A DNA stretch of 64,000 nucleotides from Selenomonadales bacterium (GCA_003150515.1 QALW01000021.1:62001-126000); one strand, 5' to 3'. Numbered from the stretch's first letter, positions 8,428 to 18,298 are shown. Program-made: numbers and translations. The notes: generated by a model not told the origin, from the sequence alone.

Positions 8428-9618
8428 ATGCCTGAATCAAAAGGCCGATTTGGAGTTCACGGAGGACAATATATACCCGAAGCGCTGATGAACGCCGTCA
8501 CAGAATTAGAGCAAGCCTATAATTATTATAAAAACGACGCGCAATTTCAGGCAGAATTTGAGAGCCTGCTCAACGAATATGCCGGGCGGCCCAGTCCGCT
8601 TTATTACGCCGAGAGGCTCACTAGGGCCCTGGGAGGCGCAAAAATATATCTTAAACGGGAAGATCTCAATCATACCGGCTCGCATAAAATCAACAACGTG
8701 CTGGGACAAGCCCTGCTGGCCAAAAAAATGGGCAAAACCAGGCTGATTGCCGAAACAGGCGCGGGCCAGCACGGAGTTGCAACGGCTACTGCGGCGGCCC
8801 TTATGGATATGGAATGCGTTATATTTATGGGCGAAGAGGATATAAAGCGGCAGCTCCTGAACGTTTATAAAATGAGACTGCTGGGAGCTGAAGTTATAGG
8901 AGTTTCAAGCGGGACGGCTACCCTTAAGGACGCCGTTTCCAGAGCTATGGGCGAATGGACGGCCCGCCTGGAGGATACCCATTACTGCTTGGGCTCAGTC
9001 ATGGGGCCTCATCCTTTCCCCACCATTGTAAGAGATTTTCAGTCGGTAATATCCCGCGAAATAAAAAGCCAGCTTCTTTTAAAGGAGGGAAGGCTGCCCG
9101 ATATCGTCCTGGCCTGCGTAGGCGGAGGCTCCAATGCCATAGGCAGCTTTTACAATTTTATCGGCCATCCAGGCGTAAGACTCATAGGCTGCGAGGCCGC
9201 AGGACGCGGAATTGATACTCCGGAAACTGCGGCTACCATAAACACTGGAAGTCTTGGCATTTTTCACGGTATGAAATCTTATTTCTGCCAGACTCAGCAC
9301 GGCCAGATTGCGCCCGTATATTCTATATCGGCGGGCCTGGATTATCCCGGCATAGGCCCTGAGCACGCCTATCTATATGATATCGGACGGGCGGAATATG
9401 TTGCAGTTACCGACCAGCAGGCCGTTAAAGCCTTTGAATATCTTTCCAAAACCGAAGGGATTATTCCCGCAATTGAATCGGCGCACGCTCTCGCTTACGC
9501 TATGGAGCTTGCTCCTAAAACAGCGGAAAACCAAATAATGGTGGTTACCGTTTCAGGCCGGGGAGATAAAGACTGCGCGGCAATAGCCAGATATATGGGA
9601 GAAGATATTTATGAATAA
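8428..9618 (+). CDS. trpB: Tryptophan synthase beta chain
   Basis: PLP enzyme that joins indole and L-serine to make L-tryptophan. The 396 residues are normal for TrpB1. The PLP lysine is Lys87 in HTGSHKINN, the catalytic acid is Glu109 in AETGAGQHG, and the phosphate-binding loop is VGGGSNAIG. The C-terminus keeps SGRGDKD. A GAGGAGG ribosome binding site precedes the start. It overlaps trpA by 8 bases. No trpE, D, C or F lies nearby, and the partner TrpA looks catalytically dead, so this TrpB may live on free indole. Expression should follow tRNA-Trp charging through the T-box upstream. Confidence 0.97.
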   Translation: MPESKGRFGVHGGQYIPEALMNAVTELEQAYNYYKNDAQFQAEFESLLNEYAGRPSPLYYAERLTRALGGAKIYLKREDLNHTGSHKINNVLGQALLAKKMGKTRLIAETGAGQHGVATATAAALMDMECVIFMGEEDIKRQLLNVYKMRLLGAEVIGVSSGTATLKDAVSRAMGEWTARLEDTHYCLGSVMGPHPFPTIVRDFQSVISREIKSQLLLKEGRLPDIVLACVGGGSNAIGSFYNFIGHPGVRLIGCEAAGRGIDTPETAATINTGSLGIFHGMKSYFCQTQHGQIAPVYSISAGLDYPGIGPEHAYLYDIGRAEYVAVTDQQAVKAFEYLSKTEGIIPAIESAHALAYAMELAPKTAENQIMVVTVSGRGDKDCAAIARYMGEDIYE

Positions 9619-10366
9619 GATCTCTGAAATTTTCAAAAGAGGCAAAGCGCTTATTCCTTTTATAACCTGCGGCGATCCTAATTTGGATGCTACCGCTGAA
9701 ATCATAAAAAGCATGTGCGCCGGCGGCGCGGATATAATCGGGCTGCGTATTCCTTTCAGCGATCCCGTTGCCGAAAGCGCCTATATGCAGTCGGCCGCTT
9801 GCAGAGCCCTCTCAAACGGCGTTACAACCGATACTATATTTGATTTTGTATCCAGGATACGAAGCGAAATTCAGCAGCCCATAATAATTATCAGCTACGC
9901 CAATTCAGTCTTTTCCTACGGAACCCAAAGATTTATTGATAAATGCGCTCAGACCGGAATAGAAGGCCTGATTCTGCTGGACGTTCCTTTGGAGGAGCGG
10001 CAGGAATTCGCCTCCCTATGCCGCCCGTCAAAAATCGCCTTAATTCCTACCGCGGCGCTGATAGATAAGCAGAGAATAGAAAAAATCTGCGAAACAAAAG
10101 AAAGCTTTATATATTTTTCGCCCGCCCGGAGCTGCGCTAAGAATTTGCAGACGTTTAAAGAGATTATTTCCGAACTGCCCTCTCAAATGCGAATGCCCGT
10201 CGCCGCCCGGCTGGATTTATCCATCCCCGAAACGGACTCCGAAATAAAATACGCCGACGGCGTAATATTAGAAACGGAAATCAGCCGTTTAATTGACGAA
10301 TATTCCTTTAAAGCCGCTCGGCCCATAGGAAAGCTCCTTGCGGAAATTAAAACGCAAATTAAATAA
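9611..10366 (+). CDS. trpA: TrpA homologue lacking catalytic residues (probable pseudoenzyme)
   Basis: This is a full-length (251 residues) TIM-barrel relative of the tryptophan synthase alpha chain, kept in frame and overlapping trpB by 8 bases. The fold-defining motifs remain: [34 protein letters not shown]. But the catalytic Glu (Glu49 in E. coli) aligns with Gly44, catalytic Asp60 with Glu55, the GVTG loop is replaced by ARSCAKN, and the phosphate-binding GFGIS and GSA motifs are missing (ARLDLS and LETEIS instead). It probably cannot cleave indole-3-glycerol phosphate. It may still activate TrpB as an allosteric partner. The gene symbol reflects homology, not activity. Confidence 0.85.
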   Translation: MNKISEIFKRGKALIPFITCGDPNLDATAEIIKSMCAGGADIIGLRIPFSDPVAESAYMQSAACRALSNGVTTDTIFDFVSRIRSEIQQPIIIISYANSVFSYGTQRFIDKCAQTGIEGLILLDVPLEERQEFASLCRPSKIALIPTAALIDKQRIEKICETKESFIYFSPARSCAKNLQTFKEIISELPSQMRMPVAARLDLSIPETDSEIKYADGVILETEISRLIDEYSFKAARPIGKLLAEIKTQIK

Positions 10367-10394
10367 TCGGACAAATTATTTTTCGGATACAAAA

Positions 10395-10426
10395 AAAGCG
10401 CCGTAAATTATTTTTTACAGCGCTTT
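10395..10426. terminator. Bidirectional terminator between trpA and queA
   Basis: A 13-bp stem with one mismatch (10395-10407 with 10414-10426). On the minus strand it is followed by a run of seven T, so it serves queA well; on the plus strand the T tract is weak. It sits between convergent genes. Confidence 0.75.
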
Positions 10427-10463
10427 ATAATGATTTAACCCCAACAAATTTTAAAATATATTT

Positions 10464-11492
10464 TCAAATTATAAGCATTGCATCGCCGAAACTGAAAAAG
10501 CGGTAATCTTCTTTTTTGGCTTCTTCATAGATTTCCAATATTTTTTCTCTGGAGCAAAACGCGCTGACCAGCATTAAAAGGGTGGATTGAGGAAGATGGA
10601 AATTAGTGATTAAGCAATCCACGCATTTGAATTTATATCCGGGGTAAATAAAGATATCCGTCCATCCCGTCCTTGCCCGGATAACGCCGTCCTCTCCGCA
10701 GACTGTTTCCAATACCCGCGTGCTTGTTGTGCCCACTGAGATAATCCTGCCGCCTGAAGCTTTGGCCTTATTTATAGCGTCCGCCGCCTGAGGACTGAGA
10801 GAATAATACTCGCTGTGCATTTTATGCTCGGCTACGTCCCTGACCTTCACCGGCCTAAAGGTGCCTAAGCCTACATGCAGCAGAACAGGAACAATCTTAA
10901 CTCCCATTTCCCTGATTTTATTTAAGAGCTCCGGAGTGAAATGCAAGCCTGCGGTAGGCGCCGCGGAAGAACCTGTTTCCTTGGAATATACCGTTTGATA
11001 GCGCTCTTTATTTTCCAGCCGCTCCGTTATATACGGAGGCAGCGGCATCTGTCCCAGAGCGTCTAATATTTCTTCAAACACTCCGTCATAATTAAAGCGC
11101 ACAAGCCTGCCGCCGTCCTCAAGGCTTTCAAGCACGTCGGCGCTCAGTCCTTCGGAAAAAACAAGCCTGTCTCCCGGGCGTATACGTCTGCCCGGACGCG
11201 CCAAGGTTTCCCAAATATCCTTTTCCCGCCTGTTCAGCAGCAGCAGTTCAATTACTCCTCCTGTTTCCCGCCTGCCCATCAGGCGCGCAGGAAGCACCCT
11301 GGTTTCATTTATAACCAATACGTCCCCCGCCCTTAAATATTCGGGAAGATTATAAAAATGCCTGTGCCGAACGGCGTCTGTTTGCCGCTCATATACGAGA
11401 AGTTTTGAATGATCTCTGGGCTCCGCGGGAGTTTGAGCTATAAATTCCTTGGGGAGCTCATAGTCAAACATGTCCGTACTAAGTTTCTGCAA
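10464..11492 (-). CDS. queA: S-adenosylmethionine:tRNA ribosyltransferase-isomerase
   Basis: QueA transfers the ribosyl part of SAM to 7-aminomethyl-deazaguanine in tRNA, giving epoxyqueuosine. The 342 residues show the usual [14 protein letters not shown] opening, [12 protein letters not shown]-like blocks, the central [13 protein letters not shown] motif, and [17 protein letters not shown] near the end. The chosen start is a TTG at 11492 with an AGAGGG site upstream; the next ATG (11471) has no ribosome binding site. It follows ruvB by 15 bases in the ruvCAB-queA arrangement common in Firmicutes. Confidence 0.95.
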   Translation of the reverse strand: MQKLSTDMFDYELPKEFIAQTPAEPRDHSKLLVYERQTDAVRHRHFYNLPEYLRAGDVLVINETRVLPARLMGRRETGGVIELLLLNRREKDIWETLARPGRRIRPGDRLVFSEGLSADVLESLEDGGRLVRFNYDGVFEEILDALGQMPLPPYITERLENKERYQTVYSKETGSSAAPTAGLHFTPELLNKIREMGVKIVPVLLHVGLGTFRPVKVRDVAEHKMHSEYYSLSPQAADAINKAKASGGRIISVGTTSTRVLETVCGEDGVIRARTGWTDIFIYPGYKFKCVDCLITNFHLPQSTLLMLVSAFCSREKILEIYEEAKKEDYRFFSFGDAMLII

Positions 11493-11507
11493 TACAAAAT
11501 ACCCTCT

Positions 11508-12515
11508 TTACTTTTTCTCTTCATAAGGTATGCCAAGATGTCCGTAAGCGGCCGGCAGCGCCACCCGCCCCCTGGGAGTGCGCGCTATAAAGCCTAATTG
11601 AATTAAGAAAGGCTCAATAACATCCTCAATAGTGACGTCCTCTTCCCCGGTCGCCGCCGAAAGAGTATCCAATCCCACCGGCCCGCCGCGGAATTTATTT
11701 ATAATGCATTCCAATACGCGCCTGTCGTCCGAATCCAATCCCAGACCGTCAATTTCCAGCATATCGAGAGCCGCCTTGGCCACGGGCCTGGTTATTATTC
11801 CCTGCTCCCGCACCTCGGCATAATCGCGCACGCGCTTCAAAAGCCGGTTAGCAATTCTAGGAGTGCCGCGGCTGCGTCCGGCCAATTCCATGCACCCTTC
11901 CTTATCTGATTTAATGCCCAATATACCGGCGCTGCGCTCTACTATCTGGGCAAGCTGTTCCGGACTGTAAAGCTCTAAGCGGCAGATAACGCCGAAACGG
12001 TCGCGCAAGGGAGAAGTAAGCATTCCGGCGCGCGTAGTGGCGCCCACCAACGTAAAACGGGGCAGGCTCAGACGTATGGAACGGGCGCTGGGCCCCTTGC
12101 CCACCATAATATCCAGCGCATAATCCTCCATAGCGGGATAAAGCACTTCTTCAACGCTGCGGTTTAATCTATGAATCTCGTCTATAAAGAGTATATCATT
12201 CTCATTAAGATTAGTTAAAATGGCGGCTAAATCTCCAGGACGGTCTATAGCCGGGCCTGAAGTTACGCGTATGGATACGCCCATTTCCGAAGCGATAATA
12301 TTGGCCAGAGTTGTCTTGCCCAGTCCCGGAGGGCCGTAAAGCAAAACATGATCCAGCGCTTCTCCCCGGCTGCGCGCGGCCGAGATATACATCTGCACAA
12401 GTTCTTTTACCTTTTCCTGCCCTATATATTCATTCAAATGCTTTGGGCGCAGGGAAAATTCCTGCTCGGCGTCCTCCTCGCGGTAGGAGGAAGTTATTAT
12501 TCTTTCGTCATCCAT
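11508..12515 (-). CDS. ruvB: Holliday junction branch migration helicase RuvB
   Basis: AAA+ motor of the RuvABC resolvasome, 335 residues. Visible motifs are Walker [10 protein letters not shown], Walker [11 protein letters not shown], sensor 1 VGATTRAG, the arginine finger region SPLRDRFG, and the C-terminal winged-helix domain ([12 protein letters not shown]). The ATG start has an AAGGAAGAG site. It lies 13 bases after ruvA in the same operon. Confidence 0.98.
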   Translation of the reverse strand: MDDERIITSSYREEDAEQEFSLRPKHLNEYIGQEKVKELVQMYISAARSRGEALDHVLLYGPPGLGKTTLANIIASEMGVSIRVTSGPAIDRPGDLAAILTNLNENDILFIDEIHRLNRSVEEVLYPAMEDYALDIMVGKGPSARSIRLSLPRFTLVGATTRAGMLTSPLRDRFGVICRLELYSPEQLAQIVERSAGILGIKSDKEGCMELAGRSRGTPRIANRLLKRVRDYAEVREQGIITRPVAKAALDMLEIDGLGLDSDDRRVLECIINKFRGGPVGLDTLSAATGEEDVTIEDVIEPFLIQLGFIARTPRGRVALPAAYGHLGIPYEEKK

Positions 12516-12528
12516 ATCTTACTCTTCC

Positions 12529-13122
12529 TTAGAACTTATCAATGCCCTTTAATACAATGCGGATTATTTCTTCAGCCGTATCCGCCTTTGAAGCCGCTTC
12601 CTTTACAGCGCGAACCGCTTCGGCCTGGGGAATGCCTAAAGCCGTCAAAGCGCCCACCGCCTCAGAAATGCATCTTTCGTCCGCAGCCGCGGCCGCCTTG
12701 AAATCGCCCGAAGGCAGCTCGTCGTTATCCACTTGCTCCCGTAATTCCAAAATCATACGCTGAGCAGTTTTCTTGCCTATGCCGGGAACTCTGGTAAGCG
12801 CGGCGGTATCTCCTGTAACCAAAGCTATTGCCAATTCCTGCACGGAAACCGCCGTAAGCGTCTGAACGGCAATCCTGGGGCCTATTCCGCTCACGCTTAC
12901 CAGCCGCAGAAACATCCTTTTTTCCTCAGCCGAAGCAAACCCGTAGAGAGATATATTATCCTCTTTTACCGACTGATATATATATATTTTTACGCTTTCC
13001 CCCACCCGGCACATATTTATTGTCCCGCCGGTGGCGGTTATAAAATAACCAATGCCTCCCGCTTCCAAAACAATATAATCGGTGCCGATATCCTCAATTA
13101 TGCCTTTTATATATTCGTACAT
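12529..13122 (-). CDS. ruvA: Holliday junction branch migration protein RuvA
   Basis: DNA-binding tetramer that holds the Holliday junction open for RuvB. The 197 residues comprise an OB fold (about 1-65), two helix-hairpin-helix motifs (GIGPRIAVQTL and VPGIGKKTAQRMILEL), the acidic spacer, and a C-terminal RuvB-binding domain. The open frame continues 31 residues upstream, but that part overlaps ruvC and does not look like RuvA; the ATG at 13122 has a good GGGGGAAGG site and gives the family length. Confidence 0.96.
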   Translation of the reverse strand: MYEYIKGIIEDIGTDYIVLEAGGIGYFITATGGTINMCRVGESVKIYIYQSVKEDNISLYGFASAEEKRMFLRLVSVSGIGPRIAVQTLTAVSVQELAIALVTGDTAALTRVPGIGKKTAQRMILELREQVDNDELPSGDFKAAAAADERCISEAVGALTALGIPQAEAVRAVKEAASKADTAEEIIRIVLKGIDKF

Positions 13123-13138
13123 AATACACCTTCCCCCG

Positions 13139-13630
13139 CTATATTTTAAACTGCCGCCCCATGCGCGCCGAATGCGCGTGACAGATTGCAACGGCCAAAG
13201 CGTCGGCGGCGTCATCCGGGCTGGGCAGCTTTTTCAAACCCAGATATGTGCTGACCATTATCTGCATTTGTTTTTTTTCTGCGCGCCCATAGCCCACGAT
13301 GGCCTGCTTAATTTGCAGAGGCGTATATTCATAAAGCTCGTCCGTCTTGGAAGACGCCGCCGCCAGCAGAGCTCCCCGCGCCTGAGCCACAGCTATGGCA
13401 GTCTTAACATTCTGATTAAAAAACAGTTCCTCAACCGCTATGGCGTCCGGATTGAATTTATCAATCACCCAGCATACGTCGTTATAAAGATTGCGCAGTC
13501 TGACCGGAGTATTCATGCCCGCGGGAGTGGAAATAATGCCGAAATCCACGGCGCTGTGCCTATGGCCGTCGGTTTTTATAATTCCATAGCCCAGAGTGGC
13601 CAGGCCCGGATCAAACCCTAAAATAATCAT
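13139..13630 (-). CDS. ruvC: Crossover junction endodeoxyribonuclease RuvC
   Basis: Dimeric nuclease that cuts Holliday junctions. It is 163 residues. The acidic catalytic residues are visible: Asp7 in ILGFDPGLATLGYG, Glu in VEELFFNQN, and the C-terminal Asp pair in SPDDAADALAVAICH. It is the first gene of ruvC-ruvA-ruvB-queA and is divergent from argG. Confidence 0.97.
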   Translation of the reverse strand: MIILGFDPGLATLGYGIIKTDGHRHSAVDFGIISTPAGMNTPVRLRNLYNDVCWVIDKFNPDAIAVEELFFNQNVKTAIAVAQARGALLAAASSKTDELYEYTPLQIKQAIVGYGRAEKKQMQIMVSTYLGLKKLPSPDDAADALAVAICHAHSARMGRQFKI

Positions 13631-13720
13631 CTATATATTCGACCTCAACATTTTTTAACTACTATATATAATAAGTTATCCGCCGCCATTAGTCAAATAA
13701 AATAAATTGCCCAAAAACAG

Positions 13721-13749
13721 TTGCATATTTATGCAATTTGATGTATAAT
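13721..13749 (+). promoter_or_regulatory. argGH promoter with ARG-box-like palindrome
   Basis: The -35 TTGCAT (13721-13726), a 17-base spacer and a consensus -10 TATAAT (13744-13749). The -35 is part of a perfect 16-base palindrome, TTGCATATTTATGCAA (13721-13736), which resembles the ArgR/AhrC operator. A half-site-like CATGCATAATCA follows at 13750-13761. Arginine-dependent repression is the likely meaning; no argR lies in the window. Confidence 0.72.
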
Positions 13750-13781
13750 CCATGCATAATCAAATGGAGGGATGGAATATT

Positions 13782-15002
13782 ATGAGCAATCAAAAGGAAA
13801 AAGTGATTTTAGCGTATTCGGGAGGATTGGATACTTCTATAATAATTCCCTGGCTTAAGGAAAACTATAATTACGAGGTTATAGCCGTAGCGGGAGACGT
13901 AGGCCAGGGCGAAGAACTGGAGCCTCTTAACGAAAAAGCAATTAAAACGGGCGCCAGCAAGATATATATTGAGGATTTGCGCGAGGAATTCATAACCGAC
14001 TTTATATGGCCCACTCTTAAAGCCGGAGCGCGCTATGAAAAAAAATACCTGCTGGGCACCAGCTTTGCGCGCCCGGTAATCGCCAAGCGTCTCGTAGAAA
14101 TTGCGCGCAAGGAAGGCGCCGTGGCCATATGCCATGGCTGCACGGGAAAAGGCAACGACCAGGTGCGCTTTGAACTGACCATAAAAGCGCTGGCTCCCGA
14201 CCTGAAAATAATAGCTCCCTGGCGCATATGGGATATTAAATCCCGCGAGGACGAAATAGATTACGCCGCGGCCCGCGGAATAGACGTGCCCGTCACCAAA
14301 AAGCACATTTATTCCATGGACCGCAATCTTTGGCATCTCAGCCACGAGGGCGCCGATTTAGAAGAGCCCTGGAACGCTCCGCAGGATGAATTATATATGA
14401 TTTCCTGCCCGGTTGAAAAGGCTCCGGACAAACCTGTTTATATTGAAATAGAATTTGAAAAAGGCGTGCCTGCGGCCATTGACGGCAAGCGCATGGGCGC
14501 CGTTGAGATTATGGAAACCTTGAATAACATAGGCGCTCAGAACGGTATAGGAATAGCTGATTTAGTGGAAAACCGTCTCGTGGGCATGAAAAGCAGGGGC
14601 GTATATGAGACCCCCGGCGGCACCATCCTCTTTGAAGCCCATGATATTTTGGAGGAGCTGACTTTAGACCGGGCTACTTCCCATTATAAAGAAACCATGG
14701 CCGTCCGCTTTGCCGAATTGGTGTACGACGGCTGCTGGTATACTCCGCTGAGAGAAGCTATGAGCGCATTTGTGGACAAAACCCAGGAAACTGTTACAGG
14801 AACAGTCCGCTTAAAGCTTTATAAGGGCAACGTCATACCTGCGGGCGTTAAATCCCCCTATTCGCTTTACAGCGAAGAACTGGCCACCTTCAGCGCAGAT
14901 GAAGTTTATGACCAAAAGGATTCCGCCGGCTTTATAAATCTCTTCGGCCTGCCCTTAAAGATGCGCGCGCTTATGCTGGAAAAAAATAAGGAGAATAAAT
15001 AG
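13782..15002 (+). CDS. argG: Argininosuccinate synthase
   Basis: Joins citrulline and aspartate with ATP to give argininosuccinate, the penultimate step of arginine synthesis. The 406 residues start with the PP-loop motif [12 protein letters not shown] and contain the citrulline/aspartate-binding block [14 protein letters not shown] and GRKGVE-related [13 protein letters not shown]. The frame extends ten residues upstream, but the ATG at 13782 has the proper GGAGGG site and family length. The stop abuts the argH ATG at 15003, so the genes are translationally coupled. Confidence 0.97.
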   Translation: MSNQKEKVILAYSGGLDTSIIIPWLKENYNYEVIAVAGDVGQGEELEPLNEKAIKTGASKIYIEDLREEFITDFIWPTLKAGARYEKKYLLGTSFARPVIAKRLVEIARKEGAVAICHGCTGKGNDQVRFELTIKALAPDLKIIAPWRIWDIKSREDEIDYAAARGIDVPVTKKHIYSMDRNLWHLSHEGADLEEPWNAPQDELYMISCPVEKAPDKPVYIEIEFEKGVPAAIDGKRMGAVEIMETLNNIGAQNGIGIADLVENRLVGMKSRGVYETPGGTILFEAHDILEELTLDRATSHYKETMAVRFAELVYDGCWYTPLREAMSAFVDKTQETVTGTVRLKLYKGNVIPAGVKSPYSLYSEELATFSADEVYDQKDSAGFINLFGLPLKMRALMLEKNKENK

Positions 15003-16379
15003 ATGAAGCTCTGGGGCGGAAGATTCAAAAAAGAAACCAGCGGGCTTATGGAGGATTTCCATTCCTCCATAGGCTTTGACTGCCGCATGTACCGGGAGGA
15101 TATAACGGGCAGCATAGCTCATGCCCAAATGCTTGGCAAGCAAGGCATAATTCCGCAGGAGGACGCTGAAAAAATAGTCCGGGGCTTAAAAGAAATTCTA
15201 ATCGATATAGAAGCGGGCAAAATAGAATTTTCAGCGCAGGCGGAAGATATACACATGAATATTGAAAATCTGCTGACTCAGCGCATAGGCGAGGCGGGCA
15301 AGCGGCTTCATACGGGGCGCAGCCGGAACGACCAGGTGGCCTTGGATATACGCATGTACCAAAGGCGCCGTATAAAACGTTTAATTGAGCTCCTAAAAGC
15401 TTTAGAAGAGGTTATTCTGAAAATTGCCCGCGCTCATCTTGAGACAATTATGCCGGGCTATACCCATCTGCAAAAAGCGCAGCCTATAACGCTGGCCCAT
15501 CATGTTATGGCTTATTTTCAGATGTTTGCGCGGGATATAGAAAGGCTGAAGGATTGTTATAAAAGGACGAACATCTGCCCTTTGGGCTCTGGGGCTCTGG
15601 CAGGAACCACCTATCCTTTAGACAGAGAATACACCGCGCGGCTGCTTGATTTCCCCGAAATTACCCAGAACAGCCTGGACGGAGTTTCGGACAGGGATTT
15701 TCTTATTGAATGCGCGGCGTGCTGCTCAATAATTATGATGCATCTTTCCCGCTGGTGCGAGGAGCTTATTCTTTGGTCCAGCAATGAATTTGGCTTTGTT
15801 GAAATGGACGACGCTTTTTCAACCGGTTCCAGCATCATGCCTCAGAAAAAAAATCCCGACGCCTGCGAACTGATTAGAGGCAAAACCGGAAGAGTATACG
15901 GCGACCTAAACGCGCTGTTAAGCATAATGAAATCCCTTCCCCTAGCCTATAATAAAGATATGCAGGAGGATAAAGAGGCCATTTTTGACGCTGTAGACAC
16001 AGTTGAAGGCTGCCTGGAAGTATTCACGCGCATGCTGGAAACCGTAACTTTCAATATTCAGAAAATGCACTTGGGAGCGGGAATGGGCTTTACAAACGCT
16101 ACTGACGCAGCCGATTATCTCGTAAAAAAAGGACTGCCTTTTAGGGAAGCGCATGAAATCATAGGCAGAATGGTGCTTCTGTGTCTGGATAAAAAATGTT
16201 CTATTTCACAGCTTTCCATGCAGGAATTAAAGGCTTTAAGCCCTGTATTTGAAAAAGATTTTTATGACGCCGTAAGCCTTCAAATCTGCGTAGAGCAGAG
16301 GCTTACTCCCGGAGGGCCTTCAAAAAACGCCGTGGCGCAGCAAATTGCCTGGGCGGAAAATTTCCTTAAGCAATGCTGA
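15003..16379 (+). CDS. argH: Argininosuccinate lyase
   Basis: Splits argininosuccinate to arginine and fumarate. The 458 residues show the family opening MKLWGGRF, HTGRSRNDQVA, TIMPGYTHLQKAQPI, and the fumarase/lyase signature GSSIMPQKKNPD with its catalytic serine. It begins directly after the argG stop codon in a two-gene operon. The cloverleaf palindrome at 16406-16542 begins 27 bases after its stop. Confidence 0.97.
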   Translation: MKLWGGRFKKETSGLMEDFHSSIGFDCRMYREDITGSIAHAQMLGKQGIIPQEDAEKIVRGLKEILIDIEAGKIEFSAQAEDIHMNIENLLTQRIGEAGKRLHTGRSRNDQVALDIRMYQRRRIKRLIELLKALEEVILKIARAHLETIMPGYTHLQKAQPITLAHHVMAYFQMFARDIERLKDCYKRTNICPLGSGALAGTTYPLDREYTARLLDFPEITQNSLDGVSDRDFLIECAACCSIIMMHLSRWCEELILWSSNEFGFVEMDDAFSTGSSIMPQKKNPDACELIRGKTGRVYGDLNALLSIMKSLPLAYNKDMQEDKEAIFDAVDTVEGCLEVFTRMLETVTFNIQKMHLGAGMGFTNATDAADYLVKKGLPFREAHEIIGRMVLLCLDKKCSISQLSMQELKALSPVFEKDFYDAVSLQICVEQRLTPGGPSKNAVAQQIAWAENFLKQC

Positions 16380-16405
16380 ATAAATAATGCTTATAATTTT
16401 TAAAC

Positions 16406-16542
16406 GCGCAGGGGAAGTTGTATAAAAAAGGGGGCGGCGCGGATGCCCGGCCTGCGGCCGGGCCGGGGCGGCCGCAGGCCGCCTCGCTGCGGCTTTGCCG
16501 CAGATCCGCGCCGCCCCCCCTTTTATACAACCTCCCCTGCGC
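16406..16542. repeat. Cloverleaf palindrome downstream of argH (element B)
   Basis: A 38-bp outer stem (16406-16443 with 16505-16542, 35 of 38 paired) encloses exactly three hairpins: 16445-16463 (8 bp, loop TGC), 16467-16483 (7 bp, loop GCA) and 16487-16503 (7 bp, loop TTT), joined by 0-3 bases. The result is a four-way junction. The junction-proximal outer arm GGGGGCGGCGCGGA and the first GCCCGGC/GCCGGGC hairpin are shared with element D (52913-53105). The 376-base gap also holds the flippase promoter at 16575-16603 and no gene. Confidence 0.92.
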
Positions 16543-16574
16543 CTTTAGCTCCTTTTCTATTATTCCGAGCTTTC

Positions 16575-16603
16575 TTTACAAATAATCCATAGAATGATAT
16601 AAT
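16575..16603 (+). promoter_or_regulatory. Promoter upstream of the flippase gene
   Basis: TTTACA (16575-16580), 17-base spacer, TATAAT (16598-16603). The start codon is about 150 bases downstream, leaving a long leader. A hairpin of CGCGC-type arms (about 16617-16637) followed by TTTTATATTTTTA lies just after the expected start site and may act as an early terminator. Confidence 0.6.
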
Positions 16604-16755
16604 AATAAATAATGAAGCGCGCGTTTCAGGATGCGCGTTTTATATTTTTAGTACAGTTATACTGCCGAGATACTTAAAAAATATATTAAAACCCTAACGG
16701 GCAAAATAAGACTGCCGGATTTATTGGCGTATAATTATAAATAAGGTGCAATCAA

Positions 16756-18285
16756 ATGCGTTCGGATAAAGCTTTTAAAAATATGCTTTCAAATATAATA
16801 CTTCAGCTTGTTACCGCCGCTGTGGGAATCATACTTCCCCGGCTTTTCATAGGCGTTTACGGCTCAGAAGTAAACGGCCTCATATCCTCCATAAGCCAAT
16901 TTATCACCTATATGGGGCTGGTAGAAGCCGGAATAGGCTCAGCCGCTATAGTTTCTCTCTATAAACCTCTAGCAGACAAAAACACAGATAAAATCAACGG
17001 GGTGCTTTCAGGCGCGAAACTATTTTACGCCAAATCCGGACTTTTCTTCGTCGGTCTTGTACTTGCGCTTGTAATTTTTTATCCCCTTTTAACCACCACC
17101 TCTCTTCCTCATTCAATGGTCCGCCTGATGATACTCATCCTCTCGGGCAGCGGCATGGTAGATTATTTTCTTCTGGGGAAATACCGCGTCCTGTTAATGG
17201 CCGACCAGCACAATTACATAATAACCTCCGTGCAAACCCTGGGCACTATTCTTAACGCTGTTGTAAGCGTAATATTAATACAGGCGCATGCCAGCGCTTT
17301 GCTGGTAAAATTAGTTGCAACGGCCGTATATGCCCTTAGATTCCTCATTATATTCTTTTATTGCCGCAGGTATTACGATTATCTTAATTTCAAAGCCGAG
17401 CCTGATAAAAAAGCTTTTTCTCAACGCTGGAGCGTTTTAGTTCATCAAATAACCGGACTTATAGTAAATAATACGCACATAATTATATTAACTCTTTGCC
17501 TGGGCGCCTCCGCGCTTAAGGAAGTCAGCGTTTACGGCGTATATAATATGATAGCGTATACCCTCTTTAGCCTTATGAACTCCTTCAGCACCGGCCTTAC
17601 TTCCGGCTTTGGCGAGATAATATCCAAGCAGGAGCAGCAAACTTTATATAAAAGCTTTTCTAATTATGAATACATGTATTTTATCATTCAATCAATATGT
17701 TATTGCTGCATGGCCGTTTTGCTGCTGCCGTTTTTAAGCGTTTATGCAAGAGATTTTGCCGACTCCGCAGAATATTACCGCCCCGCCATAGCCGTACTTT
17801 TCACTATTCTAGGCTATTTGCAGACAATAAGAGTGCCCGCCGGCACAATAATTGTAGCTGCCGGCCATTATCGTCAAACGCGCGGAAGAGCCATTATTGA
17901 ATCCGCTTTAAATCTGGCTGTGGCTCTTGCGCTCGTATATCCCCTGGGAATGAGCGGCGTTCTTTTGGGCTCTGTAGTATCCTACGCATGGAGAAGCGCC
18001 GATATGATTTTCTATAATTCTCGGTATCTGGTAACTAAAAGCCTCAAGCGTACTCTTTCCAGAATTCTGCGCAATTTAATTGCCGCGGGATTATTTATAA
18101 TTGCCGGGCTGTATTTGGTGCCCTCCGTAATGGATTCATTCTGGACGTGGATTTTGTATGCAGCCGCTACTGGTATTTCGGCAGTGCTCATATTTGCAGG
18201 CATTAATTTTATATTTGAAAAAAATGAATTTATTTTACTCCTAACAAGGCTTAAAAATGTGCTTAAAAGAAAGTTCAGCCATTAA
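16756..18285 (+). CDS. Polysaccharide flippase-like membrane protein (Wzx/MATE-type)
   Basis: A 509-residue protein with about 12-14 predicted membrane segments. It resembles the polysaccharide/O-antigen export flippases (MOP superfamily): the amphipathic opening DKAFKNMLSNIILQLVTAAVGIILPRLF, a GSEVNGLISSISQFI loop, and a second half with similar architecture. The substrate, probably an undecaprenyl-linked glycan, is unknown; no glycosyltransferase genes flank it. It is a single-gene unit behind its own promoter. Its stop codon lies inside the loop of the terminator hairpin at 18271-18298. Confidence 0.85.
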   Translation: MRSDKAFKNMLSNIILQLVTAAVGIILPRLFIGVYGSEVNGLISSISQFITYMGLVEAGIGSAAIVSLYKPLADKNTDKINGVLSGAKLFYAKSGLFFVGLVLALVIFYPLLTTTSLPHSMVRLMILILSGSGMVDYFLLGKYRVLLMADQHNYIITSVQTLGTILNAVVSVILIQAHASALLVKLVATAVYALRFLIIFFYCRRYYDYLNFKAEPDKKAFSQRWSVLVHQITGLIVNNTHIIILTLCLGASALKEVSVYGVYNMIAYTLFSLMNSFSTGLTSGFGEIISKQEQQTLYKSFSNYEYMYFIIQSICYCCMAVLLLPFLSVYARDFADSAEYYRPAIAVLFTILGYLQTIRVPAGTIIVAAGHYRQTRGRAIIESALNLAVALALVYPLGMSGVLLGSVVSYAWRSADMIFYNSRYLVTKSLKRTLSRILRNLIAAGLFIIAGLYLVPSVMDSFWTWILYAAATGISAVLIFAGINFIFEKNEFILLLTRLKNVLKRKFSH

Positions 18286-18298
18286 AACGGCTGAACTT
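18271..18298 (+). terminator. Terminator overlapping the flippase stop codon
   Basis: A perfect 10-bp stem (18271-18280 with 18289-18298). The loop contains the flippase stop codon (18283-18285). It is followed by TCTCTTAATT, a weak T tract. Confidence 0.7.

Noticed and set aside
8428..9618. TrpB residue difference near the end of the barrel (GRAEYV instead of GRADYV)
   Set aside because: Glu is common at that position in other TrpB proteins as far as I recall; the essential Lys87 and Glu109 are intact.
13123..13215. 31-residue N-terminal extension of RuvA
   Set aside because: It overlaps ruvC and lacks RuvA similarity; the downstream ATG has a good ribosome binding site.
13082..13621. 179-residue plus-strand frame
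   Set aside because: Antisense shadow of ruvC and the start of ruvA.
13809..14345. 178-residue minus-strand frame
   Set aside because: Antisense shadow of argG.
16406..16542. Could the cloverleaf be a tRNA?
   Set aside because: The outer stem is 38 bp and the arms are GC hairpins with 3-base loops; no anticodon, T-loop or D-loop consensus.
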